64,000 bases of DNA, taken from NCBI RefSeq assembly GCF_000003815.2, contig NC_049980.1, forward strand, positions 17,011,613-17,075,612, given 5' to 3'. This DNA comes from Branchiostoma floridae (lineage: Eukaryota > Chordata > Leptocardii > Amphioxiformes > Branchiostomatidae). Below are positions 1-12,506 of this stretch, piece by piece. Position 1 is the stretch's first letter, and each line of letters starts with the position of its first letter. A program made the position numbers and the translations under genes. The notes under the pieces were generated by a model. The model was not told where the DNA came from. It worked only from the letters and a program-made list of their open reading frames with translations, and did no database searches.

Positions 1-3000
1 ATTGAAGATTTCCGGCAACTCAAATCCAAAATAAACATAATTAGGGCTTGATATGGTATAATTGGTGGACGACTTAAAAACCGTTTGGCTGTTCACAAGT
101 CAGTTTTCATATCCCTCTTGTGAAGATGTGACCCTGTGGTTTCAAATTTAGAATTACAAACACTATGACGAGAACCTTAACCATGTCAGATGTAAAACTA
201 CAGGAGAAGTCCATGTGTATATACCACTAACTAAAACATTGAAATACCAGCGTGTTCAGTCCGGACAAAGACGCTTAAACACGTGTTGACACATAGAGAC
301 CTGGTAGCTTTATATACGATCACCTGCAGGGTGGTTTTTATCCTTGCTACATACACAATGTTCAGTGTAGTTTGGTCTGCCTAGTCAAACTGTGTATAAA
401 CTGTTAAGAGGTATTCAACCATTTACATAAACAGATGACTTTATGGTGCAACAAAGATTAGCCGGAAGTCCGGTTCCTACAGTTGTCCCTCACAACTGTA
501 CCTTGTTCCTCACGTTAGTGTATGGGGAATAATCACGCAACTGCATGGAACAATCTTGGAAGAAAACCAAGGCAGCACATGTGCAGGGATTATCTTTGCT
601 ATAAACATAGATAATCAAGACGCAACTCCCTTCAGACGCCACGTTTACAGTCAACCCATGTCATCAGCAATACACAATGGCCTTTTTTCAAAGTGGGACG
701 AAAAGATTTTTTCAACCTTTATCATGTTTCATTCATATGACACAAGGCAGGTATGTAGGTTAGTTTAGACTTTCAGCACGTTAGATATACAGACTGGGCG
801 GTACGCTTTGTCATGGATCAGCTATAAATTATAATGTCTGTGTGTATCTGATGGTATCTGCGACAGCTGACATGTGGCGAAAATAATGTTGATGATGATG
901 TTGTTGTTAGTAACAGGCAGTCGTCAAGTAATCTTACTTTTTGCCTGATTTTAGTTACTGATTTATTTCATCCTGTTAGATCCAAAGCATCTTCCATCTC
1001 ACAGACCGTAACTCACGCTGTCCAGACTAGCAGGCTTCGTCACGACACAATGTTTGCGGCACAAGCGGGAGACAAATGGTCCTGAATAAGCCGAAGTCAA
1101 AACAGATATGCCAGGGGTCGGCCTGTTGTCTTAACCTTCCCGAGCGAGTCACAATAAATCTAGAAAAGTAGGTCGGTCAAAGAACATGTCATTATGACAC
1201 CTGCCGATGTTTACTCAACAATGGATCAGTAAAGCAAGGACTGAATCTATATCCTATATAGCTAGTCTAGAATAGTAGTCTAGCTAAACGCAAAGATGAT
1301 CGTACCAGTTATATTGGTGTGCTCTACTAAGTCTACTCTCGGTGTGGACCTGGCACTAGATACGGAACAACATTCCCTTTTTAATGGGTTTGTTCCACAG
1401 AAGGGAAGTTCATCTAGCCGGTTCACTCTTAATTAACAGGTTACAACAACGAACGTCACTCTTGGGCAGAAAATGGATACCGTAACTTAAGTCCAAAAGA
1501 TTTGGTAAGTCTGTTATTCTCTTGCACCATGCACTCACGGACGTGTGCAAGGCACAGGGCACTGCTTGACATAGCCCAGTGATGAGTAATTGGAGCTAAG
1601 CGCAAACACAGTAAATAGACAATTTATCAAAAGTATTACTTTTACAGACTCCAGAGTCAACAATATCACGCTTTTCACGCCTGCTAAGTGCACGGGGTAA
1701 AGTGCCGCTCGCTCGGTTGTATAAACAAAGCTTGTGAGCATGCGGGCGAAGCTGAGGGACAGGGCCCTCGGCTGAAAGGGGCATGATTTGAGGAAAGATT
1801 TTGTTGACTTAGAGCTACAGGAGAGATGACAGCTAGAGCTACAGGAGAGATGACAGCTAGAAGTGGAATTTTAGACACGCATCAGAAAGCGTCTCGTTCG
1901 TTTCTTACGTAGAAATTGATATGAAAATTTCTGTGTTTTAGTAACTTTAACTGTGGTTTGATGAATTCATAATGACAATATACGAGAAACGATCATACAT
2001 GTATGTTGAAATAAATCCAGAGGCAATACGGACATGTAATACAGCAAGTGACATCACCACTGTCTGTGGTGCTGACTTGCCTTCGCAGACTATAATGTAC
2101 CTGTAATCGACGCCTAGCAACCATGTTACACAAAATCTCATCATCACCGGTGTACAAATAATATCTCACTACTTAATCTGTACGCGGTTGAAGAAGATCA
2201 GAGCAAATCGCGTGTTCATCATGTGGTACTGAAACAAGGCTAAGGTTGGCCTACTGACAGATAAGACCTTGTGAGAAACAGGTCGCGGTGACCTCAACAC
2301 CAAACTCTTGTCAAACAAACTGTCATTTAGAGGGAGTATTGACGTCAGATACTAGCCATCAGCGTGGCGCGAGACGCATGCGACCGTCTGAGAGGCACAT
2401 CTATCGTCTGCTCGCTGTTTCCTCACCAGTAATGTAAACTCCAGTGAGGGAGTCATGGACACATGTTAGGGACAGGGAAGGGAGCATTGTCCAGGAGACG
2501 GGGAGTTTCTTCTGTCCTCCTTAAAATTCTTAGCTCGAGAACCATCTTCCGTAGTGACCGCTGGCTCGATGCTTTTACCTTTATAAAAATGCCAGGTATT
2601 GTTTTGGGTGTGGGTGCGTGTGTCACTTTCTGTCTGTCTGTCTGTCTATGTGTTTCCACATGTTTGTGGGTAGCAAGATTTGAAAAACCTTAATTACCCT
2701 TTACCGTTGGATTTCAAAGGGGCCCGAGTAGGACTGTCAGAGTCAGTCCAACAACAGAACAGCTTCACTACCGATCTTCGGTCTGGGTAAGTACATGGAT
2801 AACACAACTGAAGAAAAACTAATCTGGGTGGCGTAGAAACGAACCGGCTTGGTTGATGCCGTACCAGTAATACAGTACGCACCGATGTCGAACACCCCAC
2901 ACAGGCACACTATCACGGTTGATGTTCTGGTGTTAATCGTGTTGGGTGTAAGAAATAGCTTTTGCGTCTGAAACCCAAACAAAATCGCTCAGAAGCAACG

Positions 3001-3564
3001 TGGTGGAAATGTGGGAAAAGGGAAGATTTACTTTCATTGCAAACCGTTGCTGTCCTGAGAGGAATGTTTCTACCGGTTTTTCAGTTGATGAGGGACCAAA
3101 GATAATAAACCTCGCACCCCTGACACGCGACAGCGTACGGGGATTGTGTAGAGAGGCCCGAGACGGAGCCAAAACTCTCCGCGCCACCTGCTTCGGTGGT
3201 CGCTGTAATCCCACACGAAGACACAACAACCTGCCGCTGATGTACTCCATGGACGAAATACCGACCCGCCAATTAACTCGTTTACACGTCTTCTTCCGCC
3301 GCTGCCCGTGTAGGGCCCACAGCGGACCTGGAGTTATCCTTCTTTCCCTGTTATCATAACTGGGGCCTAGTGGGAGGTGCATCTCGCTTTTTTCTTCCTC
3401 AATGTATCTATTGCTAAAGGGCTCAAATAACAAAAGGGGGAGGAAGAACAACCGAATAGGATCCATAGCTCTCGTGATGTCACACACACGCACGCACGCA
3501 CGCAAGCACATATGTATGCGCATAATTACCAAACTATTTATTGATAGAATAAAGACGCCCCCAC
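1..3564. other. ADAMTS intron 3 / continuation to the left edge, no exon recognised
   Basis: No further ADAMTS exon could be found here, although the next one (furin site and start of the catalytic domain) would be expected downstream on the minus strand. It therefore probably lies left of the window. The stretch contains a 24-bp tandem duplication at 1811-1858, a short TCTG run near 2630-2650 and a CA/CGCA run near 3481-3508. Open frames on both strands show no family resemblance. Confidence 0.5.
1811..1858. repeat. 24-bp unit, two identical copies
   Basis: The unit beginning AGAGCTACAGGAGAGATGAC occurs at 1811-1834 and again, perfectly, at 1835-1858. It is a simple local duplication with no coding frame recognised. 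Confidence 0.9.
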
Positions 3565-3745
3565 CTTCCAACCCACAGAAGTCCGAGTGCTCTCCCTCAT
3601 ATACAGGCGAGGAGGAAGGTTGGTTCTCCTTAGGCAGGGCAGAGCGCTTGTAGATGAGGTGAGGATGTTTCTCCGCAGCAGAGACATTGTGTCCGCGGAC
3701 TGGCTCGATAAAGTAGTCATCCTTCCCTGTCCTGATCAAGCCTCG
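3565..3745 (-). CDS. ADAMTS exon 3 (end of prodomain)
   Basis: Residues 170 to about 229. The acceptor is CCATCTCTAG, and translation resumes in phase 0 with RGLIRTGKDDYFIEP, exactly the continuation expected after STCSGL. It includes HLIYKRS and the terminal prodomain cysteine HSDFCG. Two donors are possible: AAG/GTGGGG (exon ends at 3565, phase 1) or TGG/GTTGGA (exon ends at 3573, phase 2). Family alignment around DFCG does not decide between them. Confidence 0.85.
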
Positions 3746-6700
3746 CTAGAGATGGAAACAAACACCCAAATGAAACACTAACAGCACATAAAGATTCACT
3801 AGAGTACATGTAACGCTAGTGTTACTTTTTCATGCAATCCTTTCGTGTACCATATTAGTTGCCGGGAGATGTGCCGAAATACCACCTAGTGTTTGACTGG
3901 ACTCAGGTGACTCTCTTTCTGCTAATTCTGCCACCGAACAGACGTTAACTAGGCGTTTTGTGATGTGGAGGTGAACATACATATCTTAAAAAGTTATGTT
4001 TGTGCTAAAATCTAACAAACAGCCAAAAAAGCTATATTGATGAAACAACTCTGTTGCAGCCCTACAGCCTCGCGTGCTTGTCTATGTATTCGCCAACCAG
4101 GCTAGCTAGGATTGACTTTGAGGCGGCCACTACTAGCCCCCGACCGAAACCTCTGCTTGGAAAGTAGGTATCCTCATAATACCCCCACTGTATGCCATGT
4201 TTTCTTTCCTTCTCGCTTAACAATAACCCCTATTCTGCTATGTCTCCTTCATCTAATTATTTTGGCAAGGGCCTTGCGAAAAAAGGCTTCTATATGTGTG
4301 TGGTAAACCCCTTAGACAACAGGGGGGTCACTTGTCACCATTGGCGTTGCGCTGTGACAGTCTATCGGGCACATCCTCCATGGCGCAGCGCCAGGACAAC
4401 AAGTCCCCCGCGCACCTGCCGGTGGGTGAACACGGGACGCGCTGTTCTCAGGAGCAGGCTACTGTACTGGCAAGGGTGCGCTCCCATTCAGGCCCTGCTT
4501 CCATTCAAAAGACGGTGCTGACACATGGGTATCAATACTACTGTGATATACCAAGTATATTGTATTTTACTCGGTTTATGTTTCGGGAGTACACACACTG
4601 CTAAACACATATACTATCACCGTGCGAGAAAACCTGACTGCGAGGACAATGATTTTTGCCATGGCCATTACAACTTAAGATTTGGTCAATTGGTACATTG
4701 CAATCATTCGCCGGAATGACTCCCGTTTCGCGCAACTCAAACTGGATGTTCCGTCGGAAGTACACGTGGCAGAGTGGGGACAAGACATGTTCAGTTCAGG
4801 CGATATTGGCCTTGGCCGCTGCCAAGTGTGCCAACACTGTATAGTCTGGAACATCCACAGATGGCCTCCCGCCAACACAAAGTCTGGGTCTGCCATAGCC
4901 ACCCTAGGTGTGCGCGATGACATCAACCGGGAAGGGCCAGAGCTAAGGCGCACAGGAACAGTGAGGAAAGACACGAGTCAAGACAGGGCGGGAGGCAGGA
5001 CTGTGGCTGTCATATGGTGACATGTTTGATTCACCATTCCACATGGCTAATATGTACGACTCAAGAGGAAAATTGTTGCCGTGGGGCTTCACATGTGTAA
5101 GCAGAGATCCTAGTACTAACTTGTCAACACTGACCCCTCACCGACTTGGCAATGAACTGAAAATAAGGGCTGACCACGTGGCAAATGACATTTGGGCGCA
5201 AAGAGACTGCTGTTGACAATGATAAATAGGATGTCCACCTCACCCTTAGCTATGCGAATGTTCACCTGGAGACCAGAAGACTCATCGGTCTGCGAGTGCA
5301 GAGGGCAGAAACATACCGGTCTGCCGGAACAGAACGATGGACATGTACATAGACAAGAAAGTTGCCTGTCACTTCTTCGGTTTTTGTCCTATTTGTCGCC
5401 AATACTACTGATCAGCTGTGTTCTTTTTAAGAAATTTTTCTTGATTACAATTGTAGAGAGCTCGTGTCTCTCCGCCTTTGTTTATTAAACCATCTTTGTC
5501 AGGATAAGAAAGACATATTCTTTTCGCTGCGAAATTTGTTATGACCTTTAAAGGGTCACAGGACAGGATCGCAGATCATGTAAATCAGAATGGAAAGATT
5601 GACAGTGGTACTAACAAACTTGACATGTGGTTTTACCAGCTGTAGAAGGGTCTCGGTCGCCGAAGAAAATGTAAAGCAAGTGAGCAGCAAGTCTGTCACA
5701 CAACATTTTTGACTGCGGCTTCACTCAGGTTCAGTGTTTCAGTCATCATGTGCCGAGCCGCCAGGGACAGCTGCCAGGGACGAACATGCTCACTGCACCC
5801 GGCCTTTCATCGGGCCGCTTCAGAACAGGACACCTGAAACCGCCGAGACCGTCTCCTCTACCCGGCTCTGAAAGATGTCTGCTCCCACCCGGAACAGGAC
5901 CTTTCCTCTGAAATAAAGATGTCTCTGCACTAAGGGGTAACGAGGGTATTCACACCGGGGCTGCCTTTTGGGGAATGTAATAAACCTGGCACAACTCTAC
6001 CTATTAATGAGCAAACACCAAATCATGCACCTTTTTGTACCGAATGTATCAGGTATGAATACGCTCACAGTTACAAGGATATCATTATTGACTGGTAATG
6101 GTATGCTGTCATGAAAGACGGACATGCGGAACTAACGACATTCGGATGTTTTGACGTTCAGCTATTCAAAATAGAAAGGACTATAGGGTAGAGGAAAAGT
6201 GCGGGAGAAAGTTGTCCCCTGTCGACCGGACGGAGAATTTGACAACAGGAAGAAGTGTCGTTATTTATCGGAATCAGAGCCTGGCATGTGTCAGTTTGTG
6301 TTCAATGTGATCGATCTGTTTCTGCACGAGTCAGTTATCATAGTGAGAAGTTTGATGGCGCCACAAGCGTGTTGTGTTTTTGTTAGGTCACCTGTTGTAC
6401 AGAATCCGTTACCAGGGCCAACTGTACCGGAAGCAGAACCATGGATCTTGCCACGTGTACGTGAGGCACCGAACGCTCCTCTGTCCGTTCCTTGGCAGAT
6501 ATATGTTTACCACACCACCTGTAGGAGAAGGTCGTCACAGGGAGCAGTAGTAACTTTGATATCAGGACTTGATCGTCCTTGAACACGTCCACAGACGGTT
6601 ATCAGTAACTTAACTGTAAGAAATATGGGTTCCCGTGCTCTCAACTCTCTCTCTGAAGCCTTGAACATGTTTCTTTAGCTCTGCGGCAAGTGAGTGAGAT

Positions 6701-9700
6701 TACCGGGTCAACAGTGGAGTATTACGTTACGTGCTTGGCAGCGGGATATACGCTTGGAAGAATGTACTTCGACTCGGCCCAAACTTCTTAAGTTTAAAGA
6801 TCAGTCTGTTCAACTACTAACAGTTAGTTGTAGAGAACAAAAGGACGGGCTCGACCAAGCTCACGGCAGAGGGGAGGTGTGACAACGACTTTGCTTCAAC
6901 TGGATGACGTGTACACTTTACCTGAAGGAAATGACTTGACGGAAATGTTGTAATTTTACAAAAATTCTAAAGCAGATATGATTTGTTGAAGAAGTGAAGA
7001 AGAACGGGATGGGCGAAGCCACTTCCATCGCCAAAGGGGGAGGAACGGAGTCACCTTGGCAATGGCCCTACTTCCACAGGATGAGGTATATGCAAATGCG
7101 ACATTTCACAGGAAGGAAATGGCAAGAGCTAATGCACGAACTTTTTATAATGGTGCCAAATCAGATTGTATTTGACTGTGAACTACAATACCCTTCCGTC
7201 AAATTAGGAGAATGTTAAGAATAAGAGCTAAACAATCCCACTCCTACTTAGTCATGCTCTCAAGCTTCCGCCCTACCCCTGCTTACCTCAGGTCCTCCAC
7301 AGTGCATGTGATGCGTTCTGAGCAGTATTCCGTAGACCCGACATTATAAGACAAGTTACATGTGGAATTAAGGTCAAGCAAGCGTCATATTCATTACCTA
7401 TTCTGCTTCCCTGAAACTTATTTGCCCTTAATTTTCAAATACAATTCAATCTCTACAATTGGATAAAAAACGGAGATTTACGTTTAAAGATAAGTCTGTT
7501 CAACTACATACTAGAGAACAGAAGGACTGGTCCGACCAAGTTCAGGCAGAGGGGAGGTGTGGCAACGAAGTTTCTTCAACTGAAGTCTTTTTTTTTAATC
7601 CTATCGTAGAGATTGAATCGTATTTGAATATTGTTTACCTGGATGTCTAACTTTCATAAACGTATCTACCCAAAATGTACATTTTGTGGCATCTTGCATG
7701 TTGCAATTATGAAATCAATGGTTACACAAATTCAACTTTGGTCGCTGTGCGGTCGCTCGGCGATCGCCGTCTACTTGAAAACGACCTACTCGATCTCTAA
7801 CACTCCCCGGGGAGCTGTCCTTCCCAAACATTCAGAACAACCCTCAACATCGGTCCGAACACGCCAGGAATTCCCTAGCCAAACAGAATTATCGCAGCGA
7901 GAAATCTCCGCAGACACCGATACCAGTTGACCCGCCACAGGTGACCTGGCTAAAGGGAACAACACAAAGGCCTCGTAAGGTTAACGACGGATGTATCTCC
8001 GAGATATCTAGCCAATTTGTTCATAGGGATTTCCATTATGGCTTCTCGGGTTAAAGGGACTGGCCGTTGTGGTTTTAACAGGGTGATTAGCGCGAGGGCT
8101 ATCTGAACACAGTGAAAGACGGCACAGAAAAATATTCCGCTAATGAACGCGGAAAAACAGCTGCGCCTGGCGGTGCTGAAGGGTCCTGTCTGGGCCTTTG
8201 GTCTTGAAATCGTCTCACTTGATTTCCTTCTCTCCATGTGACAAAACAATGCAAAAGGCACAATTCCCCCTTACTTTCTCCCTGTTCTAAGGAAAGAAAT
8301 GATTATGATTGATTGGGGCTAATGTTGTTCTAGGTTAATCCGTCGTTGACACACCGCGACAGCGACGCGGCTCTGTCTGATGTACTACACCTCATTACCA
8401 CTACTGTAATGAGAATACTATCAGGCGATAATTTGCCTACAGATCTAGCAATCCAGCTGAGACATTTTATCCGGACGATTCTCGGCTTACTCCTAAGGGA
8501 CATCAGATATTGATTTCAGAATATCATGATTCTATTTTCATTGAAAACATTGAGGTTGGTTATCAAGCGTAGAGATCTTTTGGGAATGATAGTGGTGAAC
8601 AACACGATTTACTTTTTATTCATCTCCATACCGGTACCGTACATAAAAACGATTTAACGACTGTGTGCTAAAGAGTTAACTTTCTACTTTGCTATTTATA
8701 TAGAGCATGGAGAACAGTGATCAAGAGGGCGGAGCAGAAGGGCCCTGTTCTATTTCCAGGCGGACTAAATTCAGTGCCAGCTGAAGATGAAACGAGAGGA
8801 AGGGGAGACCCGTCGACTCGTCAGATACGTTCCGTAAGAAAGGGGAAGTCCGTCTAGGGCATAAATATCCCATAACGACGTTTAGAAAGGGCCACAAAAG
8901 AGCTCTGGGCGTACCGTCACCTCTTCACCTGATGTAGACCATATGGAGCGCGTCTAATTTGTTTGATACGAGGTAACGAGCGCGCGACAGGGGGAGGACA
9001 GCTTTTCACAGCTCGGCGGCTAGAGAGGCTGCATAGCCCCAAGGTAGGCAGGTCAAGACCTCGCGATAAATTTACCACAGGCGTGTCTTCCCAAGCCCCC
9101 AAGTAAAATGTCACCAAGATATGTTCCTTTATCTACCGAAGAAGAAATACACCAGGTTTTCTTTTTTGTGCGTCTTGAGTATGAAAACAGACCGGACTTC
9201 AAAAGGGGGCGGGTCTACATAGGAAGGACTCTCGAAAAATGTCGGGCGTTTTAGCTAACAATAACATGGCATTGTACACCTTAACCCGGGGTAAATTCCT
9301 GCAAAATACACCACTCCCAAGACACCTATTGTTTTGGATAAAATAAATGGGAGGAATCTTAATTATCCTGAAGAGTTCATAAACAAGAAACACAACATAC
9401 CAATCCACTGCAAGTGCTGATGGCCACGGATGAGTCCCTGGAGGTGGGGACGGTACCCACGTAGTGACAGGAGTTGGTCGGGCCGCGGGTGACGGCTGCC
9501 CGTGAAACATTTCCCCGATGTCGTTCCAGGACGTACCCGGGGGCCAACAAGGCCGGGTTCAGTCGGAGATCAAGGTGCAAGTCAACCCCGTCCACAGTGA
9601 CCTTGTAGTGAAGCCCGTCTGCTTGAGAAGAGGAGGGGCGCCCTTGGTCGCCTGCCCCCCGTCGGTGGAGGTGGTGATGCTCGCTGTGCACGACTCTGTG

Positions 9701-10185
9701 CGATATGAACTCTCCGTCTGGAGAAACTCTCACGGGGTGCACAACATCGTAACTACTCAGACCATCGGCGAAATTTCCTGAACAGTGAAAGTCAAAATAT
9801 AACACAGATGTCGGAAACAACATGGATTTGGTGCAGACGGAGAGAGGAATGCAGGCTCAAAATACAACGAGCCCAATTAAGTGCTAAATTTGCCAGATGA
9901 CGATAGACAAGGTTGCTTTTAGTATAGCGACGACATGGACACACAAGTTTACAGCAAGCTGTCCATGACGAAAGGCGAATCGACATGAAACATCAAGTAT
10001 AATACAAATGGACATAAGTGCACTATATAGTATATAGCACATCTGTGCTTATTACCTTGCTTCTCGTCTGGAAAATGGAATGTTCTCTCTCCAGGGCCAT
10101 CCAAACCGTATCCAGTACAAGTTGTCGCAGCAATTAGCAGCAATTGGCACAGCATAGCGAGGACATCAGTAAAGCGTCTAAACAT
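3565..10185 (-). CDS. ADAMTS family metalloprotease, signal peptide and prodomain (exons 1-3; 3' part outside window)
   Basis: This is the 5' part of a gene for a secreted zinc metalloprotease with thrombospondin repeats. Exons are 10056-10185, 9401-9777 and about 3565-3745. Joined phases agree (1, then 0) and all introns are GT..AG. The product starts with a hydrophobic signal peptide (about residues 1-25, core LAMLCQLLLIAATTC). It then shows the ADAMTS prodomain landmarks in order: YDVVHPVRV, a basic patch, VDGVDLHLDLRLN, LLAPGYVLER, a CHYVGTV cysteine, STCSGL, KDDYFIEPV, HLIYKRSA and a DFCG cysteine. These match the prodomain cysteines and the YFIEP / YKR blocks known from the family. About 229 residues are visible; catalytic HExxH, disintegrin and TSP1 modules are not in the window. 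Resemblance is shared among the ADAMTS6/10, 7/12 and 16/18 groups, so no subfamily is assigned. The end of exon 3 is uncertain (see that entry). Confidence 0.9.
6791..6901. repeat. Dispersed repeat, copy 1
   Basis: Shares GTTTAAAGAT, GTCTGTTCAACTAC, AGAGAACA, GACCAAG, GCAGAGGGGAGGTGTG and TTCAACTG in the same order with 7481-7582, with small indels and substitutions. No inverted termini were seen around this copy. Confidence 0.8.
7435..7627. mobile_element. Short TIR element (MITE-like) containing repeat copy 2
   Basis: About 193 bp bounded by inverted repeats: TTCAAATACAATTCAATCTC at the left and its near-perfect reverse complement (GTAGAGATTGAATCGTATTT) at 7605-7627, with one mismatch. The interior at 7481-7582 is the second copy of the dispersed repeat. 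There is no coding capacity, so this fits a non-autonomous DNA transposon. The superfamily is not known and the target duplication is unclear. Confidence 0.6.
9401..9777 (-). CDS. ADAMTS exon 2 (prodomain)
   Basis: Residues 44-169. The acceptor follows CACTGTTCAG and the donor is GTATGT at 9395-9400, leaving phase 0. The exon carries a histidine/arginine-rich low-complexity stretch (SEHHHLHRRG), then the conserved prodomain blocks and two cysteines (NSCHYVG, ISTCSGL). An NVS sequon is present. The third codon position is GC-rich, unlike the surrounding introns. Confidence 0.92.
10056..10185 (-). CDS. ADAMTS exon 1 (signal peptide)
   Basis: Residues 1-43 plus one base. The ATG at 10185 opens MFRRFTDVLAMLCQLLLIAA, a classic signal peptide. 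The exon ends after CAAG with donor GTAATA at 10050-10055 (phase 1), which joins in frame to exon 2 as ...DEKQ-GNFADG. Confidence 0.87.
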
Positions 10186-10439
10186 CTTTAGCAGAAGTCT
10201 TGTAGCTTTTTTCCTGGGTGTGTTCTCGGTACCTAACCTGCCCTCCCTCGTCCTATACCCGCTGCTTGTGGCGGGAGCACCTCTTTCTTTCAGCGATGAC
10301 AGTGGCAGCCCTACTGGACGGGCAGGCAGGCGGTGGCAGATTGTAGGAACTGTGACCGGCGAACCGGCAGTTTTGTATTTAGTGCCACGACGCCCGCCCT
10401 GCAGGACTTGATAACAGACCCCGTCATGCCTCGGATGAG

Positions 10440-10490
10440 AGGTTCCGATTGGCTCGGCGGAAGAACGTCCCCGCTTCCGATTGGCCCAAC
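10440..10490 (-). promoter_or_regulatory. Paired inverted CCAAT boxes upstream of ADAMTS
   Basis: Two identical 11-mers TTCCGATTGGC start at 10443 and 10475, 32 bp apart. Read on the minus strand they are GCCAATCGGAA, i.e. CCAAT boxes about 260-300 bp upstream of the ADAMTS ATG at 10185. The surrounding 10290-10570 stretch is GC-rich. CCAAT pairs spaced about three helical turns apart are typical NF-Y sites; function here is inferred from sequence and position. Confidence 0.4.
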
Positions 10491-12288
10491 GCTCGTGTTC
10501 TCGTCTCCCCCTGGCGACCCGCCAAAACTCGAAGACGTCAGAACGTCAAGAGGAACCTTGGAAAGCCCGGACGTGGTCGACGCATGGTATGTAACAAATA
10601 CGCCTCGTGCAACTGGACTCCTGAATGAATACAGCGGCATGATATACAGTTTCAGACTAACTATCTAACACAACGGTGTATCAGGTGTTCTGTGAGGCTA
10701 GAGAATAATTCCTCTCCTTTACAGACACATCGTTAACAATGATGACCTTACCGCGACATAGTCATTTGTCCAAGTAGGTCTTAATCTGATTGAAACCTCC
10801 TCGGTTTGCCCCAAGAATTTTAAAGCCCCTGAGCTGAGCTGTGGAAGATGTTGATTGATAGGTTCACCCTGTCTTGACTAGCCCTACAATGATTGCTAAC
10901 ACGTAAGTCACGTCATCAATTAGATACTGAGAGCCTTCCCTCCGTCCGTTCCTAATTGTCGCTAACGGAGCGGACGTCAAATAAGGATGACACGTAACCG
11001 AGTTCGTAGGAAATGAGAAACAAAGGGGAAACAACATTACAAATTACCTGACATCTGTCCTGCCAGTTATCAACCAGACCTGGTCACTTTGCCAAATCTG
11101 TTAACCTTGGCTTTATACATGTGATATGAACTTCTACATGTCCGTGCCAACGTCAACTGACACGTCCGGGCCAAGCCCGTGATGCACCCAAGGGACACAG
11201 GTTTGCGTCACGTGTACTCATAACCCAGGATTGTAGGCAAGGTTGATGACATTTATCTTAAGGAATGGCCAATTCGGGGAGTGTAGTCTTTTCATGTTAC
11301 ACCTATTAAAGGTGTGTCGAGTGTAGGCTGATTGCCATCCTGATTACTTGACGTCCGTGTGAGTAGCGACTATCGGAGCGGACGTAAACTGATCAGAGCG
11401 GCCAATAGCCATGCCATATTAAAGTTCACTTGAAGTCAACTTACGATATTATTTCGATGTAGCTTAGTACTACCTTATACATGAAGACAGTGCCCTTCCT
11501 TACCTTCATGTCTCAAAATTGCCCAAGGTCGCGTCTTCTGGCTTTTGACACGCTTTGTGTCATCGTATGGCATCATTTCATGCAGCGCGGCAAGTATTAG
11601 AAAGCGCCGTGTTTTGACTAAAAAATTGCTTTACGCATTGCATTTATGTCATCTCCAAGCAGATGCAGAAAGGAAAAATCGTAACACTTTCCAAGAACCC
11701 GGTTCCACTGCAACCGGTCTTTGTAAAGTTTCTTTAGACTTTGGGTGGGAATGAAGCTTCTCAGTTGCAGAGAAACAAAGAGGCTTTTAGAACCCTTACT
11801 GTGTTAAAACTGGGTGCCGACTACTACTGTGGGAAGCATCGGGGAGCCAAGTTTAGATGCGTTCCTAAAATACACTGCCGATGGCTAATTTTAGGCAAGG
11901 TCTCTACACGACACGTGATACGTACGGACAATAGCAGCGGAAGCGACAGGAGAAGTGCGGGGAAACACGCTCCTGGTCAAGAACAGACGTCCCAAACCGT
12001 GATGCCGGCCTTGTTAAGGGTAATGTCGACAGACAACCTCTTCTCTAACACCTGTTCTTTCATGTGTACCGAGCAATACCTATCCCTCAGGTGCATTATT
12101 GAGTGGCGACTTCTTTTAGTAGTTGAATTTTCAATGGAAGCAATTCAGCCAAATACTACGACCAAGTCAAGGACTGACCAGCCGATGGAAGACATAGATT
12201 AAAGATCGAAATCTCCACAATATTAAACGTGTGGCAAGTGAAAGTATTTAAGACAACTTGGAAAGCCGTGATCCGTCTAAATGCGAGG

Positions 12289-12506
12289 ATGAGTGAGTGA
12301 GTGAGTGAGTAAGTGGGTGGGTGGGTGAGTGGGTGAGTGAGTGAGTGAGTGAGTGAGTGAGTGGGTGAGTGAGTGAGTGAGTGAGTGAGTGAGTGAGTGA
12401 GTGAGTGAGTGAGTGAGTGAGTGAGTGAGTGAGTGAGTGAGTGAGTGAGTGAGTGAGTGAGTGAGTGAGTGAGTGAGTGAGTGAGTGAGTGAGTGAGTGA
12501 GTGAGA
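12289..12506. repeat. (GTGA)n tetranucleotide microsatellite
   Basis: About 54 GTGA units with a few GTGG/GTAA variants near the left end. Because the period is four bases, every frame of the repeat is open, so the minus strand reads a false Leu-Thr-His-Ser polymer. A smaller degenerate GAGT patch follows at 12930-12962. Confidence 0.98.

Larger units (their letters stand above)
3746..9400. other. ADAMTS intron 2 (5.7 kb)
   Basis: The large intron holds two diverged copies of a roughly 100-bp repeat (6791-6901 and 7481-7582). The second copy sits inside an element with 23-bp terminal inverted repeats at 7435-7627. No nested gene was recognised on either strand; open frames such as 6199-6582 show no family resemblance or splice structure. 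Confidence 0.6.

Noticed and set aside
2933..3739. 268-codon minus-strand open frame containing ADAMTS exon 3
   Set aside because: Only the first ~60 codons match the ADAMTS prodomain; the rest runs through the intron and includes CGTGCG-repeat translation. It is read-through, not a longer exon.
9518..9781. 87-codon plus-strand open frame
   Set aside because: It lies antisense to ADAMTS exon 2, whose minus-strand frame has clear family motifs; the plus frame is a shadow.
10311..10668. Overlapping 109- and 111-codon open frames on opposite strands
   Set aside because: High GC content reduces stops on both strands; there are no splice or family signals, and the position suits a promoter better.
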